From positions 1-58,818 of the forward strand of contig JAJBUG010000032.1 of the NCBI GenBank assembly GCA_020860515.1: DNA of 58,818 nucleotides, read 5' to 3'. The notes under the pieces were generated by a model. That model had not been told where the DNA came from. It saw nothing but the letters and a program-made list of their open reading frames with translations, and ran no database searches. Shown here one piece after another: positions 34,526 to 41,741 of this stretch; positions within the stretch are counted from its first letter, which is position 1; the number at the start of each line of letters is the position of its first letter. Made by a program: the position numbers and the translations under genes. This stretch comes from Bacteroidales bacterium. GTDB taxonomy: Bacteria; Bacteroidota; Bacteroidia; Bacteroidales; Muribaculaceae.

Positions 34526-34579
34526 ATCCCTCACAATCCTCACCGAAGCCGGCAACACATACGTCGGCGAAATCGAGTA
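34526..34579 (+). pseudogene. Orphan 3' end of the DUF3244-like gene
   Basis: 54 bp matching 27954-28007, the last codons and TAA of the 124-aa gene, with one short difference near the start. Nothing of the rest of that gene is present. It marks a deletion joining the truncated leader to the tail of a former operon. Confidence 0.8.
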
Positions 34580-34615
34580 AACCAACAAAAGTCACAAATC
34601 ATAATAATTTAATCG

Positions 34616-35692
34616 ATGCAATCCATTATGAGAACTTTTACATTAGCAGCCATATCTGTGGCAGCAATTATTGGCGCGGCGGCTCAGGAGAGCCAGTACA
34701 CGCCGCTGGTGCGCGAGGGCGTGGAGTGGGGCTACGTCGAGGAGCTTAACGCTCCTTACGGCCACGTAACCTACAACAGGCTCCAGTTCTACGGCTCCGC
34801 AGAAATCGATGGCAAAGAGTACAAGCCCCTCTACATGTACACCACCCACAAGCTCTCTATCCCCTTCCTCGGCACCACCACCCCCGCGGCCTGGATGCGT
34901 GAGGAAGACCGGAGGGTTTACGCGGTTTACAACCCCGACTACGCCGCCGTGGCACATGCCCACAGCGACATGCTGTCGTTAGAGTTTGCCGGCGAGGAAA
35001 TCCTCCTCTACGACTTCAATGTCAGCGCCGGGGATACATATTACATAGGTCCCGAAAACCAGGACACCGGATACAGGATCGGGATGCAGTGCCTCTCAGT
35101 CGAGGAAATCCAGTGCGGCGAAGGCGCCAGGAAGCTCTACACTTTCATGCAGGAAGACTTCAGATCCGAGGTGAAGATCCTCGAGGGGGCAGGCCCCTAC
35201 GACCAGGCCTCATTCGGCAAGGAAATCGGATCGTTCCTGTATCCGTTCCATGTCATGACCACCAGCATCCCCTCGACCGAGGTACAGGACATCCTGCTCT
35301 ACGAGAGGCGGCTGGAAAGCGAGGATACTGAAGGGTGGGAATGGATCGGGCCGATAGTGGCGAAATACCCGTCGTTTGACTATTACGGGCCCCACGACCC
35401 CACGGTATGGGCTTGGTACAAGAGCATGGAGATAGACTCCGCTCCCGCATTGTCGGCAGCGGCAGAAGGCGTGAAAATCAGCCAGAGCCAGGGCTTGGTC
35501 ACCATTGAGGGGACTGATTCGGAAATAGCCAGCGTGGAGCTTTTCGAACCCACGGGCTATTTGCTGAAAACCCTGAAGCCTCACAGCAGCCGCGCGCAGC
35601 TGAGCGTTGATTCGCATGCGGGAGAGCTGCTGATTCTGCGCGTGAAGCTGGCCGACGGCACATCACTGTCGCGCAAAATCATTGCAAGGTAA
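34616..35692 (+). CDS. Secreted protein, 354 aa, copy 2
   Basis: Starts at 34616 or, more likely, at the ATG at 34628 (MRTFTLAAISVAAIIGAAA), giving a 354-aa precursor. From the mature N-terminus (QESQYTPLV) the protein is identical to copy 1, residue for residue. The signal peptide is unrelated in sequence to copy 1, so signal-peptide replacement or gene conversion bounded at the cleavage site has occurred. Both copies should yield the same mature surface or secreted protein under different promoters: this one probably from 34458 or leader copy 3, copy 1 from the protease operon. Function unknown. A terminator repeat follows. Confidence 0.7.
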   Translation: MQSIMRTFTLAAISVAAIIGAAAQESQYTPLVREGVEWGYVEELNAPYGHVTYNRLQFYGSAEIDGKEYKPLYMYTTHKLSIPFLGTTTPAAWMREEDRRVYAVYNPDYAAVAHAHSDMLSLEFAGEEILLYDFNVSAGDTYYIGPENQDTGYRIGMQCLSVEEIQCGEGARKLYTFMQEDFRSEVKILEGAGPYDQASFGKEIGSFLYPFHVMTTSIPSTEVQDILLYERRLESEDTEGWEWIGPIVAKYPSFDYYGPHDPTVWAWYKSMEIDSAPALSAAAEGVKISQSQGLVTIEGTDSEIASVELFEPTGYLLKTLKPHSSRAQLSVDSHAGELLILRVKLADGTSLSRKIIAR

Positions 35693-35732
35693 TTGGCTGC
35701 CCATCTAATAAAATTTCAGATTCCACCCCAGC

Positions 35733-35816
35733 TAAGCACTCGTTTGTCTCTGCGCGCGACGTGCACTTTTGGTTAAACATTAGGATTGCCAGGGCCAACG
35801 ATCGGCCCTGGCTTTT
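35733..35816 (+). repeat. Terminator repeat, copy 3
   Basis: As copies 1 and 2 but with a small deletion in the GCGCGTGAGGCGTGC part and compensating changes in the hairpin loop (CAACGATCG). Hairpin 35788-35812. Confidence 0.9.
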
Positions 35817-35873
35817 ATGTAGGAGAAATCAACGAAAAGCATTATGGTTGATTATTCTTTCAAAAATTTTTAG

Positions 35874-35881
35874 TATCTTTG
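35874..35881 (+). promoter_or_regulatory. -7 box (TATCTTTG) for the 84-aa gene
   Basis: Exact consensus match. The predicted transcription start falls at the left edge of the following palindrome. Confidence 0.55.
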
Positions 35882-35889
35882 CGTGACAA

Positions 35890-35932
35890 AAGTATCGTAA
35901 CCGCTGTTACTGTAACAGCGGTTACGATACTT
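35890..35932. repeat. 43-bp near-loopless palindrome at the transcript start
   Basis: Perfect 21-bp arms (35890-35910 and 35912-35932) around a single base, directly after the -7 box and 23 bp before the ATG of the 84-aa gene. Confidence 0.9.
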
Positions 35933-35955
35933 AAAATGCTTTAAAATAAAGGATA

Positions 35956-36210
35956 ATGAGATTTTTTGGAAGGAGTGTAGCAAGCGGCACCTATTTCTCC
36001 ATCCTCACGTTGATTGCCGAGGGGAAAAACACCAGAGCAGAAATAGACAAGAGGGTGGAATTCATCGAGGTCAAGCGCCAGGAAAAGAACATCGACATGT
36101 CAATCCTCCGAGCCAAGGCAGAGGTTTGTTGCAATGCCGTTGGCCAGTACAAAAAATACAAGATTTCCTATCGAGGGCTCAGCCTTGAAGACATTAGGGC
36201 AATCCGCTAA
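35956..36210 (+). CDS. Small cytoplasmic protein of unknown function (84 aa)
   Basis: A basic 84-aa protein (MRFFGRSVASGTYFSILTLI ... SLEDIRAIR) with predicted helices and no signal peptide. No family recognised. It has its own -7 box, and a 43-bp palindrome occupies its leader. Its TAA (36208-36210) forms the first three bases of the fourth terminator repeat, so the repeat either replaced the original 3' end or was recruited as stop and terminator. The C-terminus may therefore be truncated. Confidence 0.55.
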   Translation: MRFFGRSVASGTYFSILTLIAEGKNTRAEIDKRVEFIEVKRQEKNIDMSILRAKAEVCCNAVGQYKKYKISYRGLSLEDIRAIR

Positions 36211-36292
36211 GCATTCGTTTGTCTCTGCGCGTGAGGCGTGCACTTTTGGCTATAACATTAGGATTGCCAGGGCCGACCGTCGGCCCTGGCTT
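36208..36292 (+). repeat. Terminator repeat, copy 4
   Basis: Starts with the stop codon of the 84-aa gene; hairpin 36266-36290. One insertion (GGCTATAAC) relative to the others. Confidence 0.9.
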
Positions 36293-36303
36293 GTTAATTC
36301 TGT

Positions 36304-36354
36304 AAATCGTCAAAAAATAATCGCCAAAATTTGGCGATTATTTTTTGACGATTT
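36304..36354. repeat. 51-bp near-loopless palindrome
   Basis: Perfect 25-bp arms (36304-36328 and 36330-36354) around one base, just after terminator repeat 4 and before the tRNA promoter. Its T-rich right arm could make it a second terminator. Confidence 0.9.
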
Positions 36355-36419
36355 TCCTACAGAAATACCAATAATTTTCGGTTGATTTGAGGTAATTATA
36401 GCAAAAAATAGCGTAAAAA

Positions 36420-36451
36420 TTTGGTAGTTAGGAAAAAAGGTTGTAAATTTG
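36420..36451 (+). promoter_or_regulatory. Promoter of tRNA-Glu/rpsT
   Basis: TTTG at 36420-36423, 20-bp spacer, TAAATTTG at 36444-36451: consensus promoter, 18 bp before the tRNA. Confidence 0.8.
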
Positions 36452-36469
36452 CACTCGAATTATCGACAT

Positions 36470-36541
36470 GGCCCATTCGTCTATCGGTTAGGACGCAAGA
36501 TTTTCATTCTTGAAAGAGCAGTTCGATTCTGCTATGGGCTA
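36470..36541 (+). tRNA. tRNA-Glu (UUC), copy 1
   Basis: 72 nt folding into a cloverleaf: acceptor GGCCCAT with ATGGGCT (G1-U72 pair), D-loop with GGTTAGGA, anticodon stem CAAGA/TCTTG around loop TTTTCAT (anticodon TTC), T-loop GTTCGATTC. CCA is not encoded. Identical to the copy at 36876. Confidence 0.95.
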
Positions 36542-36589
36542 CTTTAAATAATACAAAATCAACGATTTAAAGACATTACAAAGTAAGAT

Positions 36590-36847
36590 ATGGCAAACCA
36601 TAAGTCATCAAAGAAGCGCATTCGCCAGACAATCAGCCGTCGTCTGCACAATCGCTACTATGCCAAGACTGCTCGCAACGCCGTGCGCAACCTGCGCAAG
36701 ACTACCGACGTTGAAGAGGCAAAGGCTAAGCTCCCCAAGGTATCTGCAATGCTCGATCGCCTGGCCTCAAAGAAGGCTATCTCGAAGAACAAGGCAGCCA
36801 ACCTCAAGAGCAAGCTCGCTCGCTTGGTCAACAAGCTCGCTGCTTAA
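36590..36847 (+). CDS. rpsT: 30S ribosomal protein S20
   Basis: 85 aa, the usual length; basic and helical throughout ([20 protein letters not shown] ... [20 protein letters not shown]). It binds 16S rRNA early in small-subunit assembly. It lies between two identical tRNA-Glu genes and probably shares their transcript, so tRNA processing would shape the mRNA ends. Here rpsT and tRNA-Glu share one consensus promoter at 36420-36451. Confidence 0.97.
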   Translation: MANHKSSKKRIRQTISRRLHNRYYAKTARNAVRNLRKTTDVEEAKAKLPKVSAMLDRLASKKAISKNKAANLKSKLARLVNKLAA

Positions 36848-36875
36848 GCAGCTCAGCATACACCCCTAAGCGGAT

Positions 36876-36947
36876 GGCCCATTCGTCTATCGGTTAGGAC
36901 GCAAGATTTTCATTCTTGAAAGAGCAGTTCGATTCTGCTATGGGCTA
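36876..36947 (+). tRNA. tRNA-Glu (UUC), copy 2
   Basis: Identical in sequence to 36470-36541. Starts 29 bp after the rpsT stop and is followed within 7 bp by the heptamer array. Confidence 0.95.
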
Positions 36948-36953
36948 CCTGGA

Positions 36954-37087
36954 AAATTACAAACGACAAGTGACAAGTGACAAATTACCCAGATGGGCAT
37001 TTGTCACTTGTCACTTGTAATTTGTCACTTGTAATTTGTCACTTGTCACTTGTAATTTGTCACTTGTAATTTGTCACTTGTAATTTG
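36954..37087. repeat. Heptamer array between tRNA-Glu and recO
   Basis: Five left units (AAATTAC, AAACGAC, AAGTGAC type; 36954-36988), an 12-base spacer, then twelve right units of TTGTCAC or TTGTAAT (37001-37084). Right units are the reverse complement of left units, so a long hairpin can form. The TTG start codon of recO (37085-37087) is the beginning of the thirteenth right unit. Confidence 0.95.
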
Positions 37088-37810
37088 GAACTCATCCACG
37101 GCATAGCGCTCAGAAGCGTAAAGTACAGCGACACGGCGTCGATCGTGACGGTGTGGAGCGTGGAACTTGGCAGGATGGCTGTAAGCCTGCCAAGCGGTTC
37201 GTCGCGCGAAGCGCGGCGCCGCAAAGCCCTGATGATGCCCCTTGGGGCCTTTGAGGCGGTGGCTCATCTGAAACCTGGCCAAGAAATAGCTCGCCTTAGC
37301 GATGTCAGGCAAATCTCCCCGAGCCCTGCTGCCAGCGGCAATCCCGCGAAGAGCGCCGTGGCTATGTTCTTATCCGAATTTCTATATGCGGTGCTAAAGG
37401 AAAGCGCGCCTGACCCCAACTTGGGCCAATTTCTGATTAATTCAATCCGTGAGCTCAATGAGGCCCAAGGCACAGCCTTGGCCAATTTCCATCTGATGCT
37501 GCTCTACCGCCTGGGGCATTTCTTGGGAATAGAGCCCGACATGGGCACATACTCACCAAATGCCTATTTTGACCTCAAAGAAGCCCGATTTTCCACGGCT
37601 GCGCCTCTCCATGCACAATTCCTCACCCAGGAGCAATCGCGCGCTGTGAGGCTCCTTTCGCGCTTAAACAGCCGCAACCTGCATTTGATGCGGCTCAGCC
37701 GCGATCAGCGCAATCAAATCTTGGATTATATGCTGCAGTATTACTCACTGCACCACGCACCCCTCACTTCCCTACCCTCGCTCGAAATCCTCCGTACAAT
37801 TTATAATTAA
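37085..37810 (+). CDS. recO: DNA repair protein RecO
   Basis: 241 aa. N-terminal OB-fold (GIALRSVKYSDTASIVTVWS) and a C-terminal helical domain; Bacteroidetes RecO lacks the zinc cysteines, as here. RecO loads RecA with RecR in the RecFOR recombination pathway. The start is a TTG that belongs to the preceding heptamer array. Only a 4-residue lead precedes the conserved segment and no better start is present, so the array provides both leader and start codon. RecO and FtsZ are convergent and share a 17-bp-stem terminator. Confidence 0.9.
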   Translation: MELIHGIALRSVKYSDTASIVTVWSVELGRMAVSLPSGSSREARRRKALMMPLGAFEAVAHLKPGQEIARLSDVRQISPSPAASGNPAKSAVAMFLSEFLYAVLKESAPDPNLGQFLINSIRELNEAQGTALANFHLMLLYRLGHFLGIEPDMGTYSPNAYFDLKEARFSTAAPLHAQFLTQEQSRAVRLLSRLNSRNLHLMRLSRDQRNQILDYMLQYYSLHHAPLTSLPSLEILRTIYN

Positions 37811-37840
37811 AGGCTCCCGAGTGGGGAGCCTTTAATTATA
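37802..37840. terminator. Bidirectional terminator between recO and ftsZ
   Basis: 17-bp perfect stem (37802-37818 with 37824-37840), 5-nt loop. Both stop codons (recO TAA 37808-37810; ftsZ TAA 37838-37836) lie inside the stem arms. Confidence 0.9.
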
Positions 37841-39197
37841 AATCGTCGAAGGCTATCGTAGTAGTGTCTTCTTTGACTTGAGCCTGCGGTATGGTGGAAG
37901 TCACTGGCGCATTAGCTTCGTTCTTGAACTTATTCACCACTTTCTTGTCACGGTTATATGCTGGATAGCTTTCCAGGGCTTCGATCACCTGGTCATTGTC
38001 GAGTTGCTCAGGCTGCAGGATGAAATATCGCAGTTCCTCGCGCGTCTGGTTCATCTTATCTACCTTCGAGCCATATTCTGCTTGCAAGCGGTCGCGATCG
38101 GCCAATTCCTTGGCTTCCTTGTCGCCTCGCACTACCACTCCGCTTTCGTGCGGAGCCACAGTCTTGCCTCCTGCTCCCTCAGAAATTGTGAGGTCAAAGC
38201 CAGCGGCCAGGATGGTGAATTTCACCTTGTTGCCAAGGGTGTCATCGAATGCCACACCCCAAATCACATCTACCTCGGGGTCGATGCTCGAAATGAACTT
38301 GGTGATTTCGTTGGTTTCCTCCATCAGGAATTTCTGGTCGGCATTGCGGCTGTAGTAGAGGTTGAACAATAGCTTGCGGCTGCTCATAATGTCGGTGTTG
38401 CGCAGCAGCGGCGAATTGATTGCATCCTCAATGGCCTTGGTCACACGATGCTCGCCCTCGCCGTAGCCAGTCGAGATGATGGCTGTATGGCCATCGCGGA
38501 GGGTATTGTCCACATCGTTGAAGTCGAGGTTCATGTAGCCATCGCAGGTCACAATCTCGCTGATGCTGATAGCTGCCTGGGCCAAGATATCATCGGCCTT
38601 GCCGAATGCATTCATAAATTCGAAATCCTTGTAGATTTCGCTGATGCGGTCGTTGTTGATGATCAGCAGCGCATCCACGAATTGCCCCAGTTCCTTGGCT
38701 CCATCGAGAGCCTTGAGAATTTTCTTCGGCCCCTCGAATAGGAATGGAATTGTGACAATGCCTATAGTCAGCAATCCGCGCTCACGCGCTATGCGGGCCA
38801 CTACTGGCGAAGCCCCCGTGCCGGTGCCGCCTCCCATGCCAGCGGTGATGAACACCATGTCGGTATCGTCGTCGAAAAGCTGGTCGATTTCTTGTGCGCT
38901 TTCCTCGGCTGCCTGCCTGGCTCGGTCGGGCACATTGCCTGCCCCTCGGCCTCGCAGAGTGTTGGGGCCAAGCAGCACTTTGGTGGGTACTGGCGAATTG
39001 CGCAGAGCCTGATTATCGGTGTTGGCAACGATGAAGGTGACATTTCGCACCCCCAGGTTGTACATGTAATTGATGGCGTTGTTGCCGCCTCCGCCCACGC
39101 CTATCACTTTGATTTTGTTGGGCGAATAAGAAGTCTCTCCAGAGCCGGCAGGGCTGCTGGCAAACTCATGGGTGTCGCGAATATCTTCAGGGGTCAT
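37836..39197 (-). CDS. ftsZ: Cell division protein FtsZ
   Basis: 453 aa tubulin-like GTPase that forms the Z-ring. The GTP-binding motif is GMGGGTGTGASPVVA (around residue 118), after the start of the fold at KVIGVGGGGNNAINYM (about 29-44). T7-loop region: NLDFNDVDNTL. The C-terminal tail is long and charged, with end peptide TTTIAFDDL, as expected for interaction with FtsA. The last gene of the dcw run, 87 bp after ftsA. Confidence 0.97.
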   Translation of the reverse strand: MTPEDIRDTHEFASSPAGSGETSYSPNKIKVIGVGGGGNNAINYMYNLGVRNVTFIVANTDNQALRNSPVPTKVLLGPNTLRGRGAGNVPDRARQAAEESAQEIDQLFDDDTDMVFITAGMGGGTGTGASPVVARIARERGLLTIGIVTIPFLFEGPKKILKALDGAKELGQFVDALLIINNDRISEIYKDFEFMNAFGKADDILAQAAISISEIVTCDGYMNLDFNDVDNTLRDGHTAIISTGYGEGEHRVTKAIEDAINSPLLRNTDIMSSRKLLFNLYYSRNADQKFLMEETNEITKFISSIDPEVDVIWGVAFDDTLGNKVKFTILAAGFDLTISEGAGGKTVAPHESGVVVRGDKEAKELADRDRLQAEYGSKVDKMNQTREELRYFILQPEQLDNDQVIEALESYPAYNRDKKVVNKFKNEANAPVTSTIPQAQVKEDTTTIAFDDL

Positions 39198-39283
39198 GTT
39201 CTTTTTCGTTTTATTTTTTATCTTGGGTGCCGCGCTTACGCGGTGGCATCAGTGGCTTTAATGAAAGGCCTTAAACCTTAATC

Positions 39284-40837
39284 CTATTCGTCGTCTAAAT
39301 CCGAATCGTCTTCTTCGGGATTGAAGGTCATTAGGCGCGTCATTGTGTCGGTGAATCGGGACAGGAGCGAGCCTTTACGACGCTTTTCCTCGCGGCGCCT
39401 CTCTTTGTCAGCGGCTTTTTCGGCTGCCTCGGCATCCTTTTGGGCGCGGGCCTCCTCGGCTTTGCGCTTCTTTTCAGCCTCCTGCTGCTTCTTTTCAGCT
39501 TCGCGCTGCAGTCGGCGAGCTTCCTGTTCGCGCCTCTTGGCAGCCTGCTCATCATCCATCAGCACGTAAGGGTCATCGCTGTCGTAGGCTACGTAGCCTC
39601 CATTGTTCTGCGATGGGGTCTGCTCCTGCTGCATTGTTTGATTTTCATCAGTTACTGATGCAGTGTCATCGGGCTGGCTTTCGTCAAATTCCACGCAGCT
39701 CTCCAAGTCGCCCACCTTGGCGCTATGGGCAATTATTGAAATCAGCGGCGCATAGTCGGCAGGGTCGAACGTGCGCTTGGCAATGTTGACCGTGGCAGGG
39801 ATTGAGGCCAAGCGAGTGCTAATCTTCAATTGGTTTTGAATCAATTGGCCTAAGTTGCGCAATTTGGATCCGCGGCCTGTGAGCACTATGCCTCCGCCGA
39901 GGTCCGCGGCTTTGTAGCCGGCAAAGCCGATTTGTGCGCCGATGTTGGCCACCAACTCGCCAGCACGAGCTTGCACATAGCAATTCACCAGCTTCTGTTC
40001 GCTGCTTGTGGCCTCGCCTTCGGGTATTGCATTGCCCTGGCTGATTTTGGCCAGTTCGGCACGCTCGTCAGTGAGGTTCATGCCCATGGCAATGTCGCGG
40101 GTGATATTCTGCGATCCCAAGGGCAGCGTGGCCAGGTATTGCAGGGCACGGTCCTTGTATATGGCTATTGTGGTGGTCTGCGCGCCAATATCAACCAATG
40201 CGCAGCCCAATTGTTTTTCTTCTTCGCCAAGCACCAGCGAAGCTAAGGCCAAAGGCGTGACCACATATCCCTTTACAGGCAGGTCCATATAGTCCTTCAT
40301 CACCGTCTCCAAGTTGCGGCGGTTGACTGCGCTGCAGGTGATTACCGTAAATTCGCCGCGCAGCTTTCGGCCAATGGTGCCTACTGGCTTCTGACTAATC
40401 TGATTGTCGATATAGTATTTCCTGGGAAGCACCTTCAGCACCTTCTTTTCAGCCGGAATTCCCTTGGTGGCTTCCTGGCATAGGCGCTTTAGGATGTCGT
40501 CGGTAATCTGCATTTCTTGGTTGAGAGTCAGCTCGGCGCTTGTGTGTACTGAGCCAAGCGAGCGACCTGCCAAAGCCACATAGGCCGATATGATTTTGCC
40601 TCGGGTCAGTGCTGGGTCGTTCTCAAGCTTTTGCAGCACATATCCAAGGTGCTCGGCAGCGTCAATCACATTGAGCACGCGGCCGTATTGCACACAATTC
40701 ACCTTGTCCTCGACCGCTATGGCCTCAATCGAGGGCACTACCAGGCTGGCATGAGTCTGGGTTGATACCGAGGCTGCGGCTCCCTTGATTTGCGAGCCTG
40801 ACAGCTCTAAGGCTATGATGTAACGCTTATTATTCAT
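39284..40837 (-). CDS. ftsA: Cell division protein FtsA with long charged C-terminal tail
   Basis: 517 aa from the ATG at 40837 (MNNKRYIIALELSGSQIKGA). Actin-fold features include ALVDIGAQTTTIAIY (phosphate-binding) and AADLGGGIVLTGRGSKL. It tethers FtsZ to the membrane. After about residue 415 there is a tail: Gln/Thr/Asp-rich, then an Ala/Glu/Lys/Arg coiled coil (RREQEARRLQREAEKKQQ, 430-485), then a short amphipathic helix (LLSRFTDTMTRLMTF), the probable membrane-targeting sequence. The coiled-coil extension is longer than in the classical FtsA. Confidence 0.95.
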   Translation of the reverse strand: MNNKRYIIALELSGSQIKGAAASVSTQTHASLVVPSIEAIAVEDKVNCVQYGRVLNVIDAAEHLGYVLQKLENDPALTRGKIISAYVALAGRSLGSVHTSAELTLNQEMQITDDILKRLCQEATKGIPAEKKVLKVLPRKYYIDNQISQKPVGTIGRKLRGEFTVITCSAVNRRNLETVMKDYMDLPVKGYVVTPLALASLVLGEEEKQLGCALVDIGAQTTTIAIYKDRALQYLATLPLGSQNITRDIAMGMNLTDERAELAKISQGNAIPEGEATSSEQKLVNCYVQARAGELVANIGAQIGFAGYKAADLGGGIVLTGRGSKLRNLGQLIQNQLKISTRLASIPATVNIAKRTFDPADYAPLISIIAHSAKVGDLESCVEFDESQPDDTASVTDENQTMQQEQTPSQNNGGYVAYDSDDPYVLMDDEQAAKRREQEARRLQREAEKKQQEAEKKRKAEEARAQKDAEAAEKAADKERRREEKRRKGSLLSRFTDTMTRLMTFNPEEDDSDLDDE

Positions 40838-40895
40838 AAACACTGTATTTTCGGAAAAACTGGAACACGAATTGACTGAAAGCGGCGCATAGGCA

Positions 40896-41729
40896 TTAAT
40901 CTTCTGCAGCGGCCTCGCTTTGCATGGTGCCTACATCGTCGATGTAAACCTCCTGCTCGATTGGCCATCGATGCTCGGCCTCGGTGTTGGCGTGCTTGTG
41001 AGCCACCAATTGTCCGCTCCATTTCACGGTGAGAGTGTCATATTTCTCCCATCCCTTCACCGGCATCACCTCACGATAGAATGTCACCAAGCGACCAAAC
41101 TTGCTTTCGATGGCAGTGCTGTCGCCAAGATTGATCACATGGCCCTTGATTACAGGCACAATCAGGATGTCGCCATTGGGCTGCACCTTGTAACTGCTCA
41201 CCAGGCAGCTAAGCTTGGGATGCTGCTCCAGGTAGCGCACCACGGGCAGAATCAGCGTAGGCTGCACCTTGCCCTCGAAGCGACCTACTACCACAGGCAC
41301 ATCCATGCGGAATCGCGGATTGGCCATCATGCGCTTGCCCCCTTGGTTGATATAAAAATTGCGTCCGCTGCTGATGTCGAACACGCGGGCCACTGGCACC
41401 AGGGGCACCACGTCGAGGCGAAGTGCGCCATTGTTGAGCTCTACGCAGTTTACGGTCTCCACCTTGTCGAGGCTTTGCACTTTGCGCTCGATATCCATGG
41501 TGTTGACTTCATCGCGACGCATCCCCAGTATCTTCATCTGCAGATTGCCCAAGTAAGCATTGATTTCCTCGCGGGTGAGGAAGCCAAGCTTCTGTTCCTC
41601 ATCCACGTTGATGATAAGCTCCTTGTAGTGGTCGGCAGCCGACGAGCTGCTGGTGAAGCTCAGAGCCACCACCAGATACACAATCATCAGCACCGACAGG
41701 ATGCACCGTATTACACTGCGTTTAGTCAT
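40896..41729 (-). CDS. ftsQ: Cell division protein FtsQ
   Basis: 277 aa. Single N-terminal membrane helix (about residues 10-28, LSVLMIVYLVVALSFTS), then POTRA-like and beta domains in the periplasm (KLGFLTREEINAYLGNLQMK, NTMDIERKVQSLDKVETVNC). Recruits later division proteins. It is located between murC and ftsA as expected for Bacteroidetes. Confidence 0.88.
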   Translation of the reverse strand: MTKRSVIRCILSVLMIVYLVVALSFTSSSSAADHYKELIINVDEEQKLGFLTREEINAYLGNLQMKILGMRRDEVNTMDIERKVQSLDKVETVNCVELNNGALRLDVVPLVPVARVFDISSGRNFYINQGGKRMMANPRFRMDVPVVVGRFEGKVQPTLILPVVRYLEQHPKLSCLVSSYKVQPNGDILIVPVIKGHVINLGDSTAIESKFGRLVTFYREVMPVKGWEKYDTLTVKWSGQLVAHKHANTEAEHRWPIEQEVYIDDVGTMQSEAAAED

Positions 41730-41741
41730 GCGTCGTAAGGA

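Noticed and set aside
20501..37000. Prophage or insertion sequence in the accessory region
   Set aside because: No transposase, integrase, capsid or terminase was seen. The repeats are leader and terminator modules.
40920..41738. 272-codon plus-strand frame opposite ftsQ
   Set aside because: Antisense shadow; His/Ala-rich composition without signals, and ftsQ on the other strand fits the operon.
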